From the NCBI RefSeq assembly GCF_004212635.1, contig NZ_PSRT01000028.1, positions 1 to 64,000 of the forward strand: DNA of 64,000 bases, read 5' to 3'. The position numbers and the translations under genes were made by a program. This document shows positions 24,893 to 34,412 of this stretch, piece after piece (position 1 is the stretch's first letter; each line of letters begins with the position of its first letter). Below the pieces are notes generated by a model. That model searched no databases. It was not told the origin of the DNA and worked only from the letters and a program-made list of their open reading frames with translations. Origin of the DNA: Bradyrhizobium genosp. SA-3. GTDB taxonomy: Bacteria; Pseudomonadota; Alphaproteobacteria; Rhizobiales; Xanthobacteraceae.

Positions 24893-26410
24893 TCAGTCGG
24901 CGTGCGCCCGCGCCTTCGCCGGCAGAATCCGGAAGGCGCGCCCCTCCTTCATCCACGCCGCGCGCTCGTCGCGCAACAGCGTGCGGCGAACTTTTCCGGA
25001 ATCATCGCGCGGCGGGGCGCTGACGATCTCGAAACTCTCCGGATGCTTGTAGCGGCTGAGCCTATCCTTCAGGAAATCGGCCATGCCGTCGGCGAGCGCC
25101 TGGCCGTCCGCATCAAGCTCCGGCTCGATGATGGCATGCACGCGCTGGCCCAATTCCGGATCGGGCAATCCCACCACGACGCAGGACCGCACGCCGGGGC
25201 AGGCGGAGACGGCGGCCTCGACCTCGGCCGGATAGATGTTGGCGCCGCCGCGCAGCACCATGTCGGCGAGGCGGTCGCCGAGATAGAGATAGCCTTCCGC
25301 GTCCAGCCGGCCGATATCGCCGAGCGATTCCCAGCCGTCAGCGCGGCGCTTCGACTCGGCGCCGAGATAGTGATAGGTGGCGTCCTTGCCGTCATTGTTG
25401 AGGAAATAGATCTCGCCGGTTTCGCCCGGCGCGACGTCGTTGTCGTCCTCGCCGATGATGCGAAGCTTCGCCATGTCGCCGATCTTGCCGACCGAGCCCT
25501 TGTGCGTCAGCCATTCCGTACCGGAGATGATGCAGGAGCCCTGGCGCTCGGTGCCGCCATAGAGCTCCCAGATCCTGTCAGGGCCGAGCCAGACGATCCA
25601 GTTCTCCTTCAGCCAGGGCGGCATCGGCGCCGCCATGTGGAAGACCGTCTGTAGACTCGAGAGATCGTAGGCATTGCGCACGCTCTCCGGCAGCGCCCAG
25701 ATCCGGTGCATCATGGTCGGCACGAAATTGACCCATTGCACGCGCTCACGTTCGATCTGCCGCAGCGTGTCCTCGGCGTCGAACTTGACGAGGCCGGTGA
25801 GCTGGCCGCCCGTGAACAGCGCGTAATGCGACACGATGAACGGCGCATTGTGATAGAGCGGACCGGGATTGAGCAACGAGACCCCGAAGGGGATGTTGAG
25901 CGGCGGCGCAGCGACCGTGTCGGTCACCGCCGGATGATGGTCGAGGATCACCTTCGGACGGCCGGTCGAGCCGCCTGAGGTCATGGCCTTCCAGTAGCGC
26001 GCCACCGGCGGATTGAGTGGCTCGTCCGAAAAACCTTGCGGCACGAAATCCGCGGGCAGGCGGTTCGGCGCGTTCCAATCGGCCTCGCCGCCGACCACGA
26101 GCGCCGGCTTGAGGATGTCGAGCACCGCGGCGACTTCGCCGCGCGGCAGCCGCCACGACAGCGAGGTCGGCGTCGCCCCGCACTTCCACACCGCAAAGGA
26201 AGTCTCGAAGAACGCGTTGCCGTTGGGCAAACCGATCGCGACGAAATCGCCGGGCTTGACGCCCCTGGCCATGAACGCCCGCGCGCGCCGGTTGGCGCCG
26301 CGCTCGAGCTCGTCCCATGTCAGCGTATTCTGCCCATGACGGACGGCGATCGTGCCGTGCGGTTTGCGTTCAGCGTACCAGCGCGGCACGTCGGACAGGG
26401 GCAGCAGCAT
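24893..26410 (-). CDS. AMP-dependent acyl-CoA synthetase/ligase
   Basis: A 505-residue adenylate-forming ligase: ATP loop TSGGSTGRPKV, motif ELYGGTERQG, then SLGDIGRLDAEGYLYLGDRLADM and C-terminal YKHPESFEIVSAPPRDDSGKVRR holding the catalytic lysine. The slightly unusual loop and ERQ instead of TE suggest a specialised carboxylate substrate. It is upstream of the RraA-like and cupin genes; activation of a carboxylic acid imported via the Bug receptor is possible but unproven. Confidence 0.88.
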   Translation of the reverse strand: MLLPLSDVPRWYAERKPHGTIAVRHGQNTLTWDELERGANRRARAFMARGVKPGDFVAIGLPNGNAFFETSFAVWKCGATPTSLSWRLPRGEVAAVLDILKPALVVGGEADWNAPNRLPADFVPQGFSDEPLNPPVARYWKAMTSGGSTGRPKVILDHHPAVTDTVAAPPLNIPFGVSLLNPGPLYHNAPFIVSHYALFTGGQLTGLVKFDAEDTLRQIERERVQWVNFVPTMMHRIWALPESVRNAYDLSSLQTVFHMAAPMPPWLKENWIVWLGPDRIWELYGGTERQGSCIISGTEWLTHKGSVGKIGDMAKLRIIGEDDNDVAPGETGEIYFLNNDGKDATYHYLGAESKRRADGWESLGDIGRLDAEGYLYLGDRLADMVLRGGANIYPAEVEAAVSACPGVRSCVVVGLPDPELGQRVHAIIEPELDADGQALADGMADFLKDRLSRYKHPESFEIVSAPPRDDSGKVRRTLLRDERAAWMKEGRAFRILPAKARAHAD

Positions 26411-26521
26411 CAGGCGTTTCCACTTCGTCTTCTTGGCGCCGCCTCACGATGAGGCGCTCACGGTGCGAAGTGTAACAGCCGGAGACGAGCCTTCAAGCCG
26501 CAAGCCTTCAAGACATGCGCA

Positions 26522-27550
26522 TCAGCGCTCCGCGCCGCAGCCCGGACTATCGAACAGCGCCGCGAGCCCGCATGTCGAGGTCAGCATCTTGTCGGCGTCG
26601 TGGCCGACGCCCGCGACGTCCCAAACCCGGTGATTGGGCGTACCGTGGTTGCGCTTGGCCATCGCCTCCGCATAGGCGTGACCGCGGGCGTAGCGCGTGG
26701 CGCCTTGCGCCTTCGCCATGCAGCTCTTGTCGAGCGCGGGATGCTCCGGATTGGTGTCGAGGGTGCCGAGCAGATAGATCACCTCGCGCTCGACATAGCG
26801 CTGTTCGAGCGCAGCCGGCGTGACGTTCGCAAGATAGGGCGGCCGCTCGCCCATGCCGTATTTCCAATTGTTGTAGTCCGGGCAGGAAGCGGTGATGGCG
26901 GGCACCGGCCGCTCGGCGCTGAAATAGGCATAGGACGACGGGTTGGCGACGACGTAGCGGACATCGATGTGTTGGCGCGATAGCGCCGCCTCGCCCTTGC
27001 CGGCGATGGCATAGCGCTGCGCGACCTGGCCGCCGCCGGAATGGCCGGCGATCACGACCTGCTTCAGGTTCGGAAAGATGCGCCGGTCCGAGAGTTTTGC
27101 CAGGATCGCATCGAGCGCCTCGAACGAGGAGACCGGATTGGGCGCCAGCGCGGCGTCGCCGCCCTGCCATCCCTCCAACGACCAGCGCAGCATATCTGCC
27201 GGCAGCTTGTGGGCCTCGACATCGATCTCCGCCAAGAACTGCGGCACGATCATGAGTGCGCGCTTGCCGTCGTCGCCCGCTGCCACCTGCGCGGTGTGGG
27301 CTGAGGGATAATATTCGTCGGCATTGCGCAGCCGTCCATGCAGCACGATGATCGCGCGCGAGATCGCCGGCAGCGGCATCGACCAGTCGCTGGAGAGGTA
27401 GAGCGGCAGAATGCCCTGGCCGCCGACCGCGAGCCGCGCATCGGCAATCGCCCTCACCGGCTTGCGGTTGGGCGCCGCTTCGTCCGCCGCGAAGGCATGG
27501 CCGCAAATCAGCACCAGCGCGATTGCGACGAGACCGGCCAGCGCTCGCAT
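26522..27550 (-). CDS. Secreted alpha/beta hydrolase-like protein
   Basis: A 342-residue exported protein: signal peptide MRALAGLVAIALVLICGHAFA, oxyanion-type AIIVLHGRLRN, nucleophile IAGHSGGGQVAQRYA and a C-terminal GVGHDADKM histidine. The triad appears intact. Homologues are unassigned hydrolases. ATG 27550 has gaagggga at the right distance; an ATG three codons earlier overlaps the ribosome site. Confidence 0.8.
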   Translation of the reverse strand: MRALAGLVAIALVLICGHAFAADEAAPNRKPVRAIADARLAVGGQGILPLYLSSDWSMPLPAISRAIIVLHGRLRNADEYYPSAHTAQVAAGDDGKRALMIVPQFLAEIDVEAHKLPADMLRWSLEGWQGGDAALAPNPVSSFEALDAILAKLSDRRIFPNLKQVVIAGHSGGGQVAQRYAIAGKGEAALSRQHIDVRYVVANPSSYAYFSAERPVPAITASCPDYNNWKYGMGERPPYLANVTPAALEQRYVEREVIYLLGTLDTNPEHPALDKSCMAKAQGATRYARGHAYAEAMAKRNHGTPNHRVWDVAGVGHDADKMLTSTCGLAALFDSPGCGAER

Positions 27551-27758
27551 GACGGACATTCCCCTTCGAATTCAAATCGATAAAAGTCTAAGCACATCGT
27601 CTGCGCGCGGCTGTGACTCGCGCGCCACGTCAAGCAAAAAATGTCAGCAGCCCAGCCATGAAATTCCCGGGTTCCATGGGTGACAAGCCGGCGATAAAGA
27701 GGCAAAAATCCGACTCGACTCAGGGCGGGTTGAGTTTTGCAAGGAATGCTCTCGTAGA

Positions 27759-28376
27759 ATGTCGGTCGTAGTTGCATCGCGTCGTGCGGCGCTTCTCGTT
27801 GCCGCAGCAGGATTTTTTCTGCTGACCTTGCCGCATGCCCAGGCGCAATGGTGGAAGCGCGCGCCCGTCGACTTCGAGGAATGCGCCGACGCCGCCGAAA
27901 AATCCCCAACCAAGGCTGAGAAGACCGCGGCGCTTGCCGACTGCAACGCCAAATTCGCCGGCCGCCGCAAGGCTGGCGGCGGCTATTCCTATTACGACTT
28001 CCTCCAGGATCGCACCTTCGACATCGCCGGGCCGAATCCGACCCCGGAAGAGCAGAAGAAGATCGACGCAGCCTACACCGCCTATCTCGCCAACCAGCGC
28101 CGCATTAATGAAGCCGCCCAAGCCACCGCGCGTCAGCAGCGCGAGCAGCAGGAACAACAGGTACAGCAGTTCCAGCAGGTCGCACTGCGAACCGAGGTCG
28201 AACGCGTGCCCGTTCCGGTCGAGCGGCCGAAAGTGCAGCAGAATGTCGGCCAGCGAAAGGGCGCGCCCTGCACCAAAGGCTCCTTCTCCTGCGAATGGCC
28301 GCGGTTGTCGGAAAGCTTGAACGATTTGAAGAAGTTGTTCAGTCCAACGCCGACCAAGCCGGCGAAGAAGGGCTAG
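27759..28376 (+). CDS. Secreted Gln-rich protein of unknown function
   Basis: A 205-residue protein with a signal peptide (RRAALLVAAAGFFLLTLPHAQA), a Cys/Glu-rich start (FEECADAAEKS ... ALADCNAKF), a central Q/R/E segment (about residues 120-150, ARQQREQQEQQVQQFQQV) predicted as coiled coil, and a cysteine-bearing tail (APCTKGSFSCEWPRLSES). Function unknown; probably periplasmic. Confidence 0.75.
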   Translation: MSVVVASRRAALLVAAAGFFLLTLPHAQAQWWKRAPVDFEECADAAEKSPTKAEKTAALADCNAKFAGRRKAGGGYSYYDFLQDRTFDIAGPNPTPEEQKKIDAAYTAYLANQRRINEAAQATARQQREQQEQQVQQFQQVALRTEVERVPVPVERPKVQQNVGQRKGAPCTKGSFSCEWPRLSESLNDLKKLFSPTPTKPAKKG

Positions 28377-28390
28377 CCACCGCAAACTCT

Positions 28391-28443
28391 GCTGTCGTCC
28401 CGGATCTGCGCGCGCTTTGGGCGCGCTTGTCCGGGACGACAGC
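28391..28443. repeat. Compact inverted repeat hairpin
   Basis: The arms gctgtcgtcccgga and tccgggacgacagc are perfect, with an inner gcgcgc/gcgcgc stem. It lies between convergent genes and could end transcription of either. Confidence 0.75.
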
Positions 28444-28468
28444 GGAGGGTGTTGCGCCGAGGTTGGCT

Positions 28469-28681
28469 TCAATTCGCGCGCTTCTTCTTGGTGCGCCTTG
28501 GTTTGATCGTCGGCGCATTTGCCGGCGCTGCCGTTGGCGAAGCACTCAATGCCTTGCGGCTCTCCTGCAATCGCGCGTCATAGCCCGGAGAGTTCACGAC
28601 CGTCGGCGGCCTTGCATAAGCGAGCGTCGATGCGCCGCAGAGTGCGGCCAGCGCGATCCCAATCGTCAAACAACGCTTCAT
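28469..28681 (-). CDS. Small secreted basic protein
   Basis: A 70-residue protein with a signal peptide (TIGIALAALCGASTLAYA), a mature stretch with PPTVVNSPGYDARLQ and a lysine/arginine tail (KPRRTKKKRAN). Function unknown. It sits 16 bp downstream of the KPR-like gene on the same strand. Confidence 0.6.
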   Translation of the reverse strand: MKRCLTIGIALAALCGASTLAYARPPTVVNSPGYDARLQESRKALSASPTAAPANAPTIKPRRTKKKRAN

Positions 28682-28697
28682 CGCGCTCCTCCTTCAC

Positions 28698-29705
28698 TCA
28701 CGCTAACCTGCGAATCTGCTGCGGCGTCAGCCGAGGCGGGCCATTGCCGGCAACTTCGGCTTCCTTGATCAGCGCAACAATGCGGCGCATCAGCGGCACA
28801 TCCACATTGTTTTGCTCGGCCAGCGCGATGACCGCACCCTGGAGATAGTCGATCTCGGTCTTGCGCCCGTGCTTCAGGTCCTGCCACATCGAGGAGCGCG
28901 CTTCGGGATCGATCTTCATCGTGCGTCCCAGGATTGCGTTGAAGATCACGTCGGGCAGCCGCAGCAAGGCCGGCGTCCATCCCATTGGGATCGGTGTTGC
29001 CGAGACCGGCGCGATGCCGGCGGCCTTCAGCGCGGCCAGGCCCTCCGCCATCTGGTCCGCGAACAGCCTTCGCCAGTCGCGGTTCGCCAGTTGCGCGGCG
29101 AGCGGCATGTCGGACAGCGCGCTGAGCGCATTGTTCAGATTGATGATCAGCTTGCCCCATTGCACGCCGGTGATGTCGCGGCTCGCGCGTACCGTGAGGC
29201 CGGCCACCGACAGCGCGAGAGCTGTGTTCGCATCGTCCTCACCAACATGAATGTCGCCGGAGGTCGAGCGGTGGAAACGGCCCTCACCCATCGCGATCAC
29301 GTTGAACGGCACCATGCCAGCGAGCACGCGCCGATCGCCGAGATGCTCGCGCAGCACTGTTACATTGCCAATGCCGTTCTGAAGCGAGACGATAACGGCG
29401 TCTTGCGGCGCATGCTGCGCGATCTGCTCCGCGACATCGGCGGTGTCGGCGCTCTTCACCGTCACCAGCACGATGCCGGCGCTGTGGAAGATCGAAGGAT
29501 CCTCCGACAACGCGAGCTGGCCAGCACCGAGCTTGTTCTCGGAGCCGTCGAAATCGGTCAGCCGCAGGCCGAACCGCTCGATCTCGGTCTTCACCCGCGG
29601 CCGCACCAGCAGCGCGACGCGGCGGCCCGCGGCCGCCAGCATGCCGCCGACGAAACAGCCGATGGCGCCTGCGCCGGCCACCACGATCGGTCGATCCGTA
29701 ACCAC
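28698..29705 (-). CDS. Ketopantoate reductase-like protein, second paralogue
   Basis: A 335-residue PanE/ApbA-family protein: IVVAGAGAIGCFVGGMLAA, VSLQNGIGNV, GVQWGKLIINLNNALSAL with the catalytic lysine, and C-terminal SSMWQDLKHGRKTEIDYLQGAV. Start GTG 29705 behind agggagc is preferred over a longer frame. The sequence differs clearly from the protein at 12913. A reductase of a branched 2-oxo acid is the safest call. Confidence 0.85.
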   Translation of the reverse strand: MVTDRPIVVAGAGAIGCFVGGMLAAAGRRVALLVRPRVKTEIERFGLRLTDFDGSENKLGAGQLALSEDPSIFHSAGIVLVTVKSADTADVAEQIAQHAPQDAVIVSLQNGIGNVTVLREHLGDRRVLAGMVPFNVIAMGEGRFHRSTSGDIHVGEDDANTALALSVAGLTVRASRDITGVQWGKLIINLNNALSALSDMPLAAQLANRDWRRLFADQMAEGLAALKAAGIAPVSATPIPMGWTPALLRLPDVIFNAILGRTMKIDPEARSSMWQDLKHGRKTEIDYLQGAVIALAEQNNVDVPLMRRIVALIKEAEVAGNGPPRLTPQQIRRLA

Positions 29706-29869
29706 TGATCTCGCTCCCTGAATGACCGGCCTTCGATAGCAGAGGCGAGACCGGCTGCCCATCGCGTCGCAGCCGCCTTGTAACCGTCATGACCGCCCCA
29801 TATGTTTTCGCCCCGGGGGAGCCTGTCAGCGGCGAGCGCTCGCCGAACGAGACGCCAAAGGAGAGCACC

Positions 29870-30436
29870 ATGGGTCTACTCGACGTCCTCAACGGCATGC
29901 AGAACGGCCCGCGCGGCCCCAGCGCGCCCAGCTCAGAGAAATCCTCCGGCGGAATGTCGCCGATGACCATGGCGCTGCTCGGCCTGCTCGCCTGGAAGGC
30001 GTTCAAGCACATCACCGCAAACCAATCCGGCACGGCGCCGCAACCGTCGCCGACGCCTGCACCGCCGCCGGTCAACGCCGGCGCGGGCGGTGGCCTCAGC
30101 GATTTGCTCAAGGGCGGGCTCGGCGGCCTACTCGCGGGCGGCGCGGCCGGTACCGTGCTCAGCGGCGGGCTCGGCGATCTCCTCAACCAGCTCCAGCAGA
30201 GCGGACACGGCGACACCGCAAATTCCTGGGTCGGCAAGGGCCAGAACAAGCCGATCGCGCCGGGCGATCTCGCCAGCGCGCTCGGCGCCGACCAGATCGA
30301 CAGCCTGTCCGCCCAAAGCGGCCTGTCACGCGAGGAGCTGCTGTCCGGGCTTAGCCAGTATCTGCCGCAGGTGATCGACCATTTGACGCCAGACGGGAGG
30401 CTGCCGACCGAGAACGAGCTCTCGGGTCGCATCTGA
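29870..30436 (+). CDS. DUF937/YidB-like protein
   Basis: A 188-residue protein with MGLLDVLNGMQNG at the start, a Pro/Ala linker, a Gly-rich stretch (GGLGGLLAGGAAGTVLSGGLGDLL) and the DUF937 block SWVGKGQNKPIAPGDLASALG ... LSREELLSGLSQYLPQVIDHLTPDGRLP. The family has no settled function. ATG 29870 is preferred by homology. A GlsB-type gene follows by 27 bp. Confidence 0.85.
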   Translation: MGLLDVLNGMQNGPRGPSAPSSEKSSGGMSPMTMALLGLLAWKAFKHITANQSGTAPQPSPTPAPPPVNAGAGGGLSDLLKGGLGGLLAGGAAGTVLSGGLGDLLNQLQQSGHGDTANSWVGKGQNKPIAPGDLASALGADQIDSLSAQSGLSREELLSGLSQYLPQVIDHLTPDGRLPTENELSGRI

Positions 30437-30463
30437 TATCGTCAAAGGGAGGGGAGCACTGTC

Positions 30464-30736
30464 ATGAGCATGGGCGGCCTGTTGTGGATCATCCTCGTCG
30501 GCTTCGTCGCCGGCCTCATCGCGCGCTGGCTCGCGCCGGGGCCGAACAATCCGAGCGGCTTCATCCTCACCACCATTCTCGGCATCGCCGGCGCGTTTCT
30601 GGCGACCTTCGTCGGCCAGGCCATCGGCCATTACAGCCCCGACCAGGGCGCCGGCTTCATCATGGCCACGGTCGGCGCAGTGGTGGTGCTGTTCATCTGG
30701 CACCGCCTGGTCGCGAGCGGCGTGATCAAGGGGTGA
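30464..30736 (+). CDS. GlsB/YeaQ/YmgE family membrane protein
   Basis: A 90-residue inner-membrane protein with three predicted membrane segments and the family motif GLIARWLAPGPNNPSGFILTT. Such proteins are stress-associated and sometimes called transglycosylase-associated; the biochemical role is unknown. Ribosome site aggggag. Likely co-transcribed with the DUF937 gene. Confidence 0.9.
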   Translation: MSMGGLLWIILVGFVAGLIARWLAPGPNNPSGFILTTILGIAGAFLATFVGQAIGHYSPDQGAGFIMATVGAVVVLFIWHRLVASGVIKG

Positions 30737-30747
30737 GATTTCACCCC

Positions 30748-30912
30748 GTCGTCGTCCCGGACAAGCGCGCCTCAAGCGCGCGCCGATCCGGGACCCATAA
30801 CCACAGGGAGTGGTTTGGCTAAGATTGACAACTCCGAGTCTCCGCCAAACTCCTCTCGGTGGTTATGGGTCCCGGCCCCCGTGCGCAATTGCGCACTAGG
30901 CCGGGACGACAG
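30748..30912. repeat. Inverted repeat with nested GCGCAATTGCGC
   Basis: Left arm gtcgtcccggacaagcgc, right arm containing GCGCAATTGCGC and ggccgggacgac. The two arms belong to different variants of the family (the left resembles 28391, the right 3503), so this looks like a hybrid element between convergent genes. Confidence 0.75.
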
Positions 30913-30940
30913 CGGTGTTTGCCGCGCTCGACGAACGCAA

Positions 30941-31726
30941 TCACGTAATCAAATGCATCCCCGCATCCATGCGCACGACCTCGCCGGTCATGTTGCTGGA
31001 GGCCGGCATCGCCAGGAAACAGACGAGCTGCGCGATGTCTTCCGCGCTCGAGGCGACCTTGAGCGGCACCTTCGCGACCACGCTGTCGCGCACCTGCTTA
31101 GCCCCGGCCTCGCCGCGGCCCTTGGTGAACCAGGGCGTGTCGATATAGCCGGGGCACACCGTGTTGACGCGGATCAGCGGCGCCAGTGCACGCGACAGCG
31201 ACAGCGTCATGGTGTTGAGCGCGCCCTTGCTGGCGGCATAGGCGATTGACGAGCCGACGCCGCTGATGCCGGCGACCGATGACACGTTGACCACAGCCGA
31301 CGGCCGGCCCGAGGCCTTCGCGCCAGCCTCGAGCAGGCTGCGTGCCGCGCGCACCATCTGGAATGGGCCGATGGTGTTGACGCCGTAGAGGCGCTGGAAA
31401 TCTTCCGCCGATAAGCCGTCGAGATCGGCATGGGCGACGTGCTTGGTGGTGCCGGCATTGTTGACGAGCACGTCGAGCCGGCCCCACCCGGCCGCCGCCG
31501 CGACGATCTTGCGGCAATCGCCATCCTTCGAGACGTCGCCCTGCGCGACCAGGACTTCCGCGGCGCCGGCCTTGCGGCAGAGCTCAGCCGTGGCCTCGGC
31601 TTCCTTCTGGCTCGAGGAATAGTTGATGACGAGCCGGGCCCCGTTCCGCGCGAGAATTTCCGCGGTTGCGGCACCAAGGCCGGATGCCGACCCCGTCACG
31701 ATTGCGCACAAACTGTCCTTGGCCAT
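30941..31726 (-). CDS. SDR family oxidoreductase
   Basis: A 261-residue classical short-chain dehydrogenase: IVTGSASGLGAATAEI, NNAGTT, serine in NVSSVAG, YAASKGAL and CPGYIDTPW. NAD(P)-linked; substrate unknown, of the 3-oxoacyl reductase-like group. Divergent from the acyl-CoA dehydrogenase pair. Confidence 0.88.
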   Translation of the reverse strand: MAKDSLCAIVTGSASGLGAATAEILARNGARLVINYSSSQKEAEATAELCRKAGAAEVLVAQGDVSKDGDCRKIVAAAAGWGRLDVLVNNAGTTKHVAHADLDGLSAEDFQRLYGVNTIGPFQMVRAARSLLEAGAKASGRPSAVVNVSSVAGISGVGSSIAYAASKGALNTMTLSLSRALAPLIRVNTVCPGYIDTPWFTKGRGEAGAKQVRDSVVAKVPLKVASSAEDIAQLVCFLAMPASSNMTGEVVRMDAGMHLIT

Positions 31727-31974
31727 CCTGGTTTCCTTCCCCTGTCTCTGACGTCGGCGCCTTGTTTAGCGAGTTTGCCGCGCCCTGCAAATCGAGCAAA
31801 CTCCGCTAAGCGGAATTAGCCTCCTATTGGTCCTTGCGCCCATGCCCACGCCGCAGGTTGACCTGCGATCAACGCTTGTCAGGGCCATGGCTTTTTCCGA
31901 TCATCGGGCGCAAGAAGAACCCGCGCGCCGGCCCACCTGGGCGGACGCGCCAATGGCAAAACACGGGGAACGCT
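31727..31974. other. Divergent spacer without repeat
   Basis: The gap separates the SDR gene from the acyl-CoA dehydrogenase operon and must hold both promoters. I see no strong -35/-10 pair, palindrome or REP element. Confidence 0.4.
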
Positions 31975-33039
31975 GTGGCGGAGAGTGACAACATCGTCGT
32001 CGAGACCGCGGAAAAAATCTTCGCCGATCTCGCCGATCCGCAAACCATCAACAACGACAAGAAGAATTCTTGGCAAGCGCCGCTGTGGCAGGCGCTGAGC
32101 GAGGCCGGCCTGCCGCTATCGTGGGTGCCTGACGACCTCGGCGGCTCCGGCGCCAGCCTTGCCGACGGTTTTGCGCTTCTGAACGCTGCGGGCCGCTTTG
32201 CGGTCGCCGTCCCCCTGGCCGAGACCATGCTAGCCGGCTGGCTGCTGGCGCAGGCCAAGATCGCATCGCCCGAGGGCGAGATGACGGTGCTGCCGGCCTC
32301 GCCAAGGGATCGCATCACGCTCGGTGCCGACGGCGCGCTCTCCGGCCGCGCGCGCGGGGTGCCCTTTGCCAAAGCGGCGAAGCATTTTGCGGTGCTGGCG
32401 CATGGCAAGGACGGCGTCTCGATCGCGCTGGTCGATGCCGGCAAGGGCCGGATCGAGTCCGGCCTCAACGTCGGCTACGACCACAGCGACACCGTGACGC
32501 TCGACAAGGTTCAGCCCGTCACCCTCAAACCCGCGCCGAAAGGTTTTGATCAGACCATTCTGATGCTGATGGGCGGCGTCGCGCGCAGCCTCCAGATCGC
32601 CGGCGCGCTGGAATCGATGCTCGATATCTCCGTCCGCTATTCCAACGAGCGCGTCGCCTTCGAGAAAAAGATCTCGAAATTCCAGGCGGTGCAGCACAAT
32701 CTCGCACGCCTCGCCGGTGAATCCGCCGCAGCGCTTGCGGCCGCGACCTCGGCAGCCGATGCCATCGCGAGCGCAAAATCGTTCGACGACGAGGTCTATC
32801 TCGAAGCCGCCTCCGCAAAGATCCGTTGCGCGGAAGCTGCGGAGAAAGGCGGCGGCATCGCCCACCAGGTTCACGGCGCAATCGGCTTCACCATGGAGCA
32901 CATCCTGCACCGCTATTCGCTGCGGGCGCTGGCCTGGCGCGACGATTTCGGTTCGGAAAGCCACTGGGCCGTCGAGCTCGGCAAGCTCGTGGCAAACCGC
33001 GGCGCCGATGAATTGTGGCCGCTCGTGGCTTCGCGCTGA
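31975..33039 (+). CDS. Acyl-CoA dehydrogenase family protein, small partner
   Basis: A 354-residue protein with acyl-CoA dehydrogenase fold but reduced middle domain. It keeps the C-terminal QVHGAIGFTMEHILHRYSLRAL helix; the catalytic-glutamate region typical of the large group is not evident. Start GTG 31975 has ggggaa at 31965-31970. Family knowledge: heteromeric dehydrogenases such as PimC/PimD pair a normal and a divergent subunit. The next gene is the normal partner, 16 bp away. Confidence 0.82.
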   Translation: MAESDNIVVETAEKIFADLADPQTINNDKKNSWQAPLWQALSEAGLPLSWVPDDLGGSGASLADGFALLNAAGRFAVAVPLAETMLAGWLLAQAKIASPEGEMTVLPASPRDRITLGADGALSGRARGVPFAKAAKHFAVLAHGKDGVSIALVDAGKGRIESGLNVGYDHSDTVTLDKVQPVTLKPAPKGFDQTILMLMGGVARSLQIAGALESMLDISVRYSNERVAFEKKISKFQAVQHNLARLAGESAAALAAATSAADAIASAKSFDDEVYLEAASAKIRCAEAAEKGGGIAHQVHGAIGFTMEHILHRYSLRALAWRDDFGSESHWAVELGKLVANRGADELWPLVASR

Positions 33040-33055
33040 TCAGGGAACGACCACA

Positions 33056-34216
33056 ATGACCGCTGCCCTCCGTTTCGATCCGATCCGCCTGCCCGAAAAA
33101 TGCGAGCAATTGCGCAAGGAAGTGCGCGCTTTCCTCGCCGAGGAAATTGCCGCCGGCACTTTCGATCCGCACAAGCCCAACCGCGAAGACACCGACGCGC
33201 CGGAATTCTCCCGCCGGGTCGGCGCCAAGGGCTGGCTCGGCATGACCTGGCCCAAAAAATACGGCGGCCAGGAGCGCTCTTTCCTCGAACGTTACGTGGT
33301 GACCGAGGAGATGCGCGTCGCCAATGCGCCGACGCGGCGCTTCTTCGTCGCCGACCGCCAGAGCGGGCCGGTGCTGCTGAAATACGCGCCCGAGCACATC
33401 AAGATGGAGATCCTGCCGCGCATCTGCCGCGGCGAGATCTGTTTCGCCATCGGCATGAGCGAGCCGAACTCGGGCTCCGACCTGTTCGCGGCGAAAACGC
33501 GCGCGACCAAGACCGACGGCGGCTATCTCATCAACGGCACCAAGATCTGGACCTCGTCGGCGCATATCGCCGACTACATGATCGCAATCTTCCGGACCTC
33601 GCCGCCGACCAAGGAAAACCGCCGCCACGGCCTGACCCAGTTCCTGGTCAAGATGAAGCAGCCCGGCATCCAGGTGAACCCGATCGGGCAGATCACCGGC
33701 CAGTACGAGTTCAACGAGGTCGTCTTCACCGATCACTTCATTCCCGACGATCATGTGCTCGGCGAGGTCGATGGCGCCTGGAAGCAGGCGACATCAGAGC
33801 TTGCCTATGAGCGTTCGGGCCCCGAACGCTTCCTCGAAACCTATTACGTGCTGACCGAGCTGGTGCGCGCGATCGGTCCCAACCCGGACACGCGCAGTGC
33901 CGAGGGCATCGGGCGCCTCGTCGCGCAGCTCCACACCATGCGGCGCATGTCGGTCTCGGTCGCCGGCATGCTGCAGGCCGGCAAGGAGCCGGTGGTGGAA
34001 GCGTCGATCGTCAAGGACATCGGCACGGTCTGGGAGCAGCAGCTGCCGCACCGGGTGCGCGATCTCGCCGCCTTCGTCGAGGAGACCGCGACCAACCGCG
34101 AGACGCTGGAGCGGCAGCTCGACTTCGCCATCAAGACCGCACCCAAACTCACCATCCAGGGCGGCACCACCGAGGTGCTGCGCGGCATCATCGCCCGCGG
34201 GCTTGGTTTGCGCTGA
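33056..34216 (+). CDS. Acyl-CoA dehydrogenase family protein, large partner
   Basis: A 386-residue subunit: GWLGMTWPKKYGGQERSFLE, FAD signature GMSEPNSGSDLFAAKTRA, INGTKIWTSSAH, and C-terminal IQGGTTEVLRGIIARGLGLR. ATG 33056. With the preceding gene it probably forms a heteromeric dehydrogenase for a bulky or dicarboxylic acyl-CoA (inference from pairing), followed in the same direction by a crotonase. Confidence 0.87.
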   Translation: MTAALRFDPIRLPEKCEQLRKEVRAFLAEEIAAGTFDPHKPNREDTDAPEFSRRVGAKGWLGMTWPKKYGGQERSFLERYVVTEEMRVANAPTRRFFVADRQSGPVLLKYAPEHIKMEILPRICRGEICFAIGMSEPNSGSDLFAAKTRATKTDGGYLINGTKIWTSSAHIADYMIAIFRTSPPTKENRRHGLTQFLVKMKQPGIQVNPIGQITGQYEFNEVVFTDHFIPDDHVLGEVDGAWKQATSELAYERSGPERFLETYYVLTELVRAIGPNPDTRSAEGIGRLVAQLHTMRRMSVSVAGMLQAGKEPVVEASIVKDIGTVWEQQLPHRVRDLAAFVEETATNRETLERQLDFAIKTAPKLTIQGGTTEVLRGIIARGLGLR

Positions 34217-34252
34217 TTCTGATGAGAACGAACTTCCGGCCACACGCTCCGT

Positions 34253-34374
34253 CCACCTCTCCCATAGGGAGAGGTCGATTTGCGCCAGCAAATCGGGTGA
34301 GGGGTTACGCCCTCACTAGGGACCGCAGCTCCTCACCCGGCGCTACGCGCCGACCTCTCCCTCTGGGCGAGGTG
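34253..34374. repeat. ctcacccg/acctctccc mosaic repeat
   Basis: The inverted parts cacctctcccatagggagagg and cctcacccggcgctacgcgc with cgacctctccctctgggcgagg form two or three stems. This is a different family from the cgtcccgg repeats; a related element lies at 57639-57796. Confidence 0.7.
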
Positions 34375-34412
34375 ATTCTTCGCTACTGACAGATCGAGAT
34401 ACAGGAGGCCAT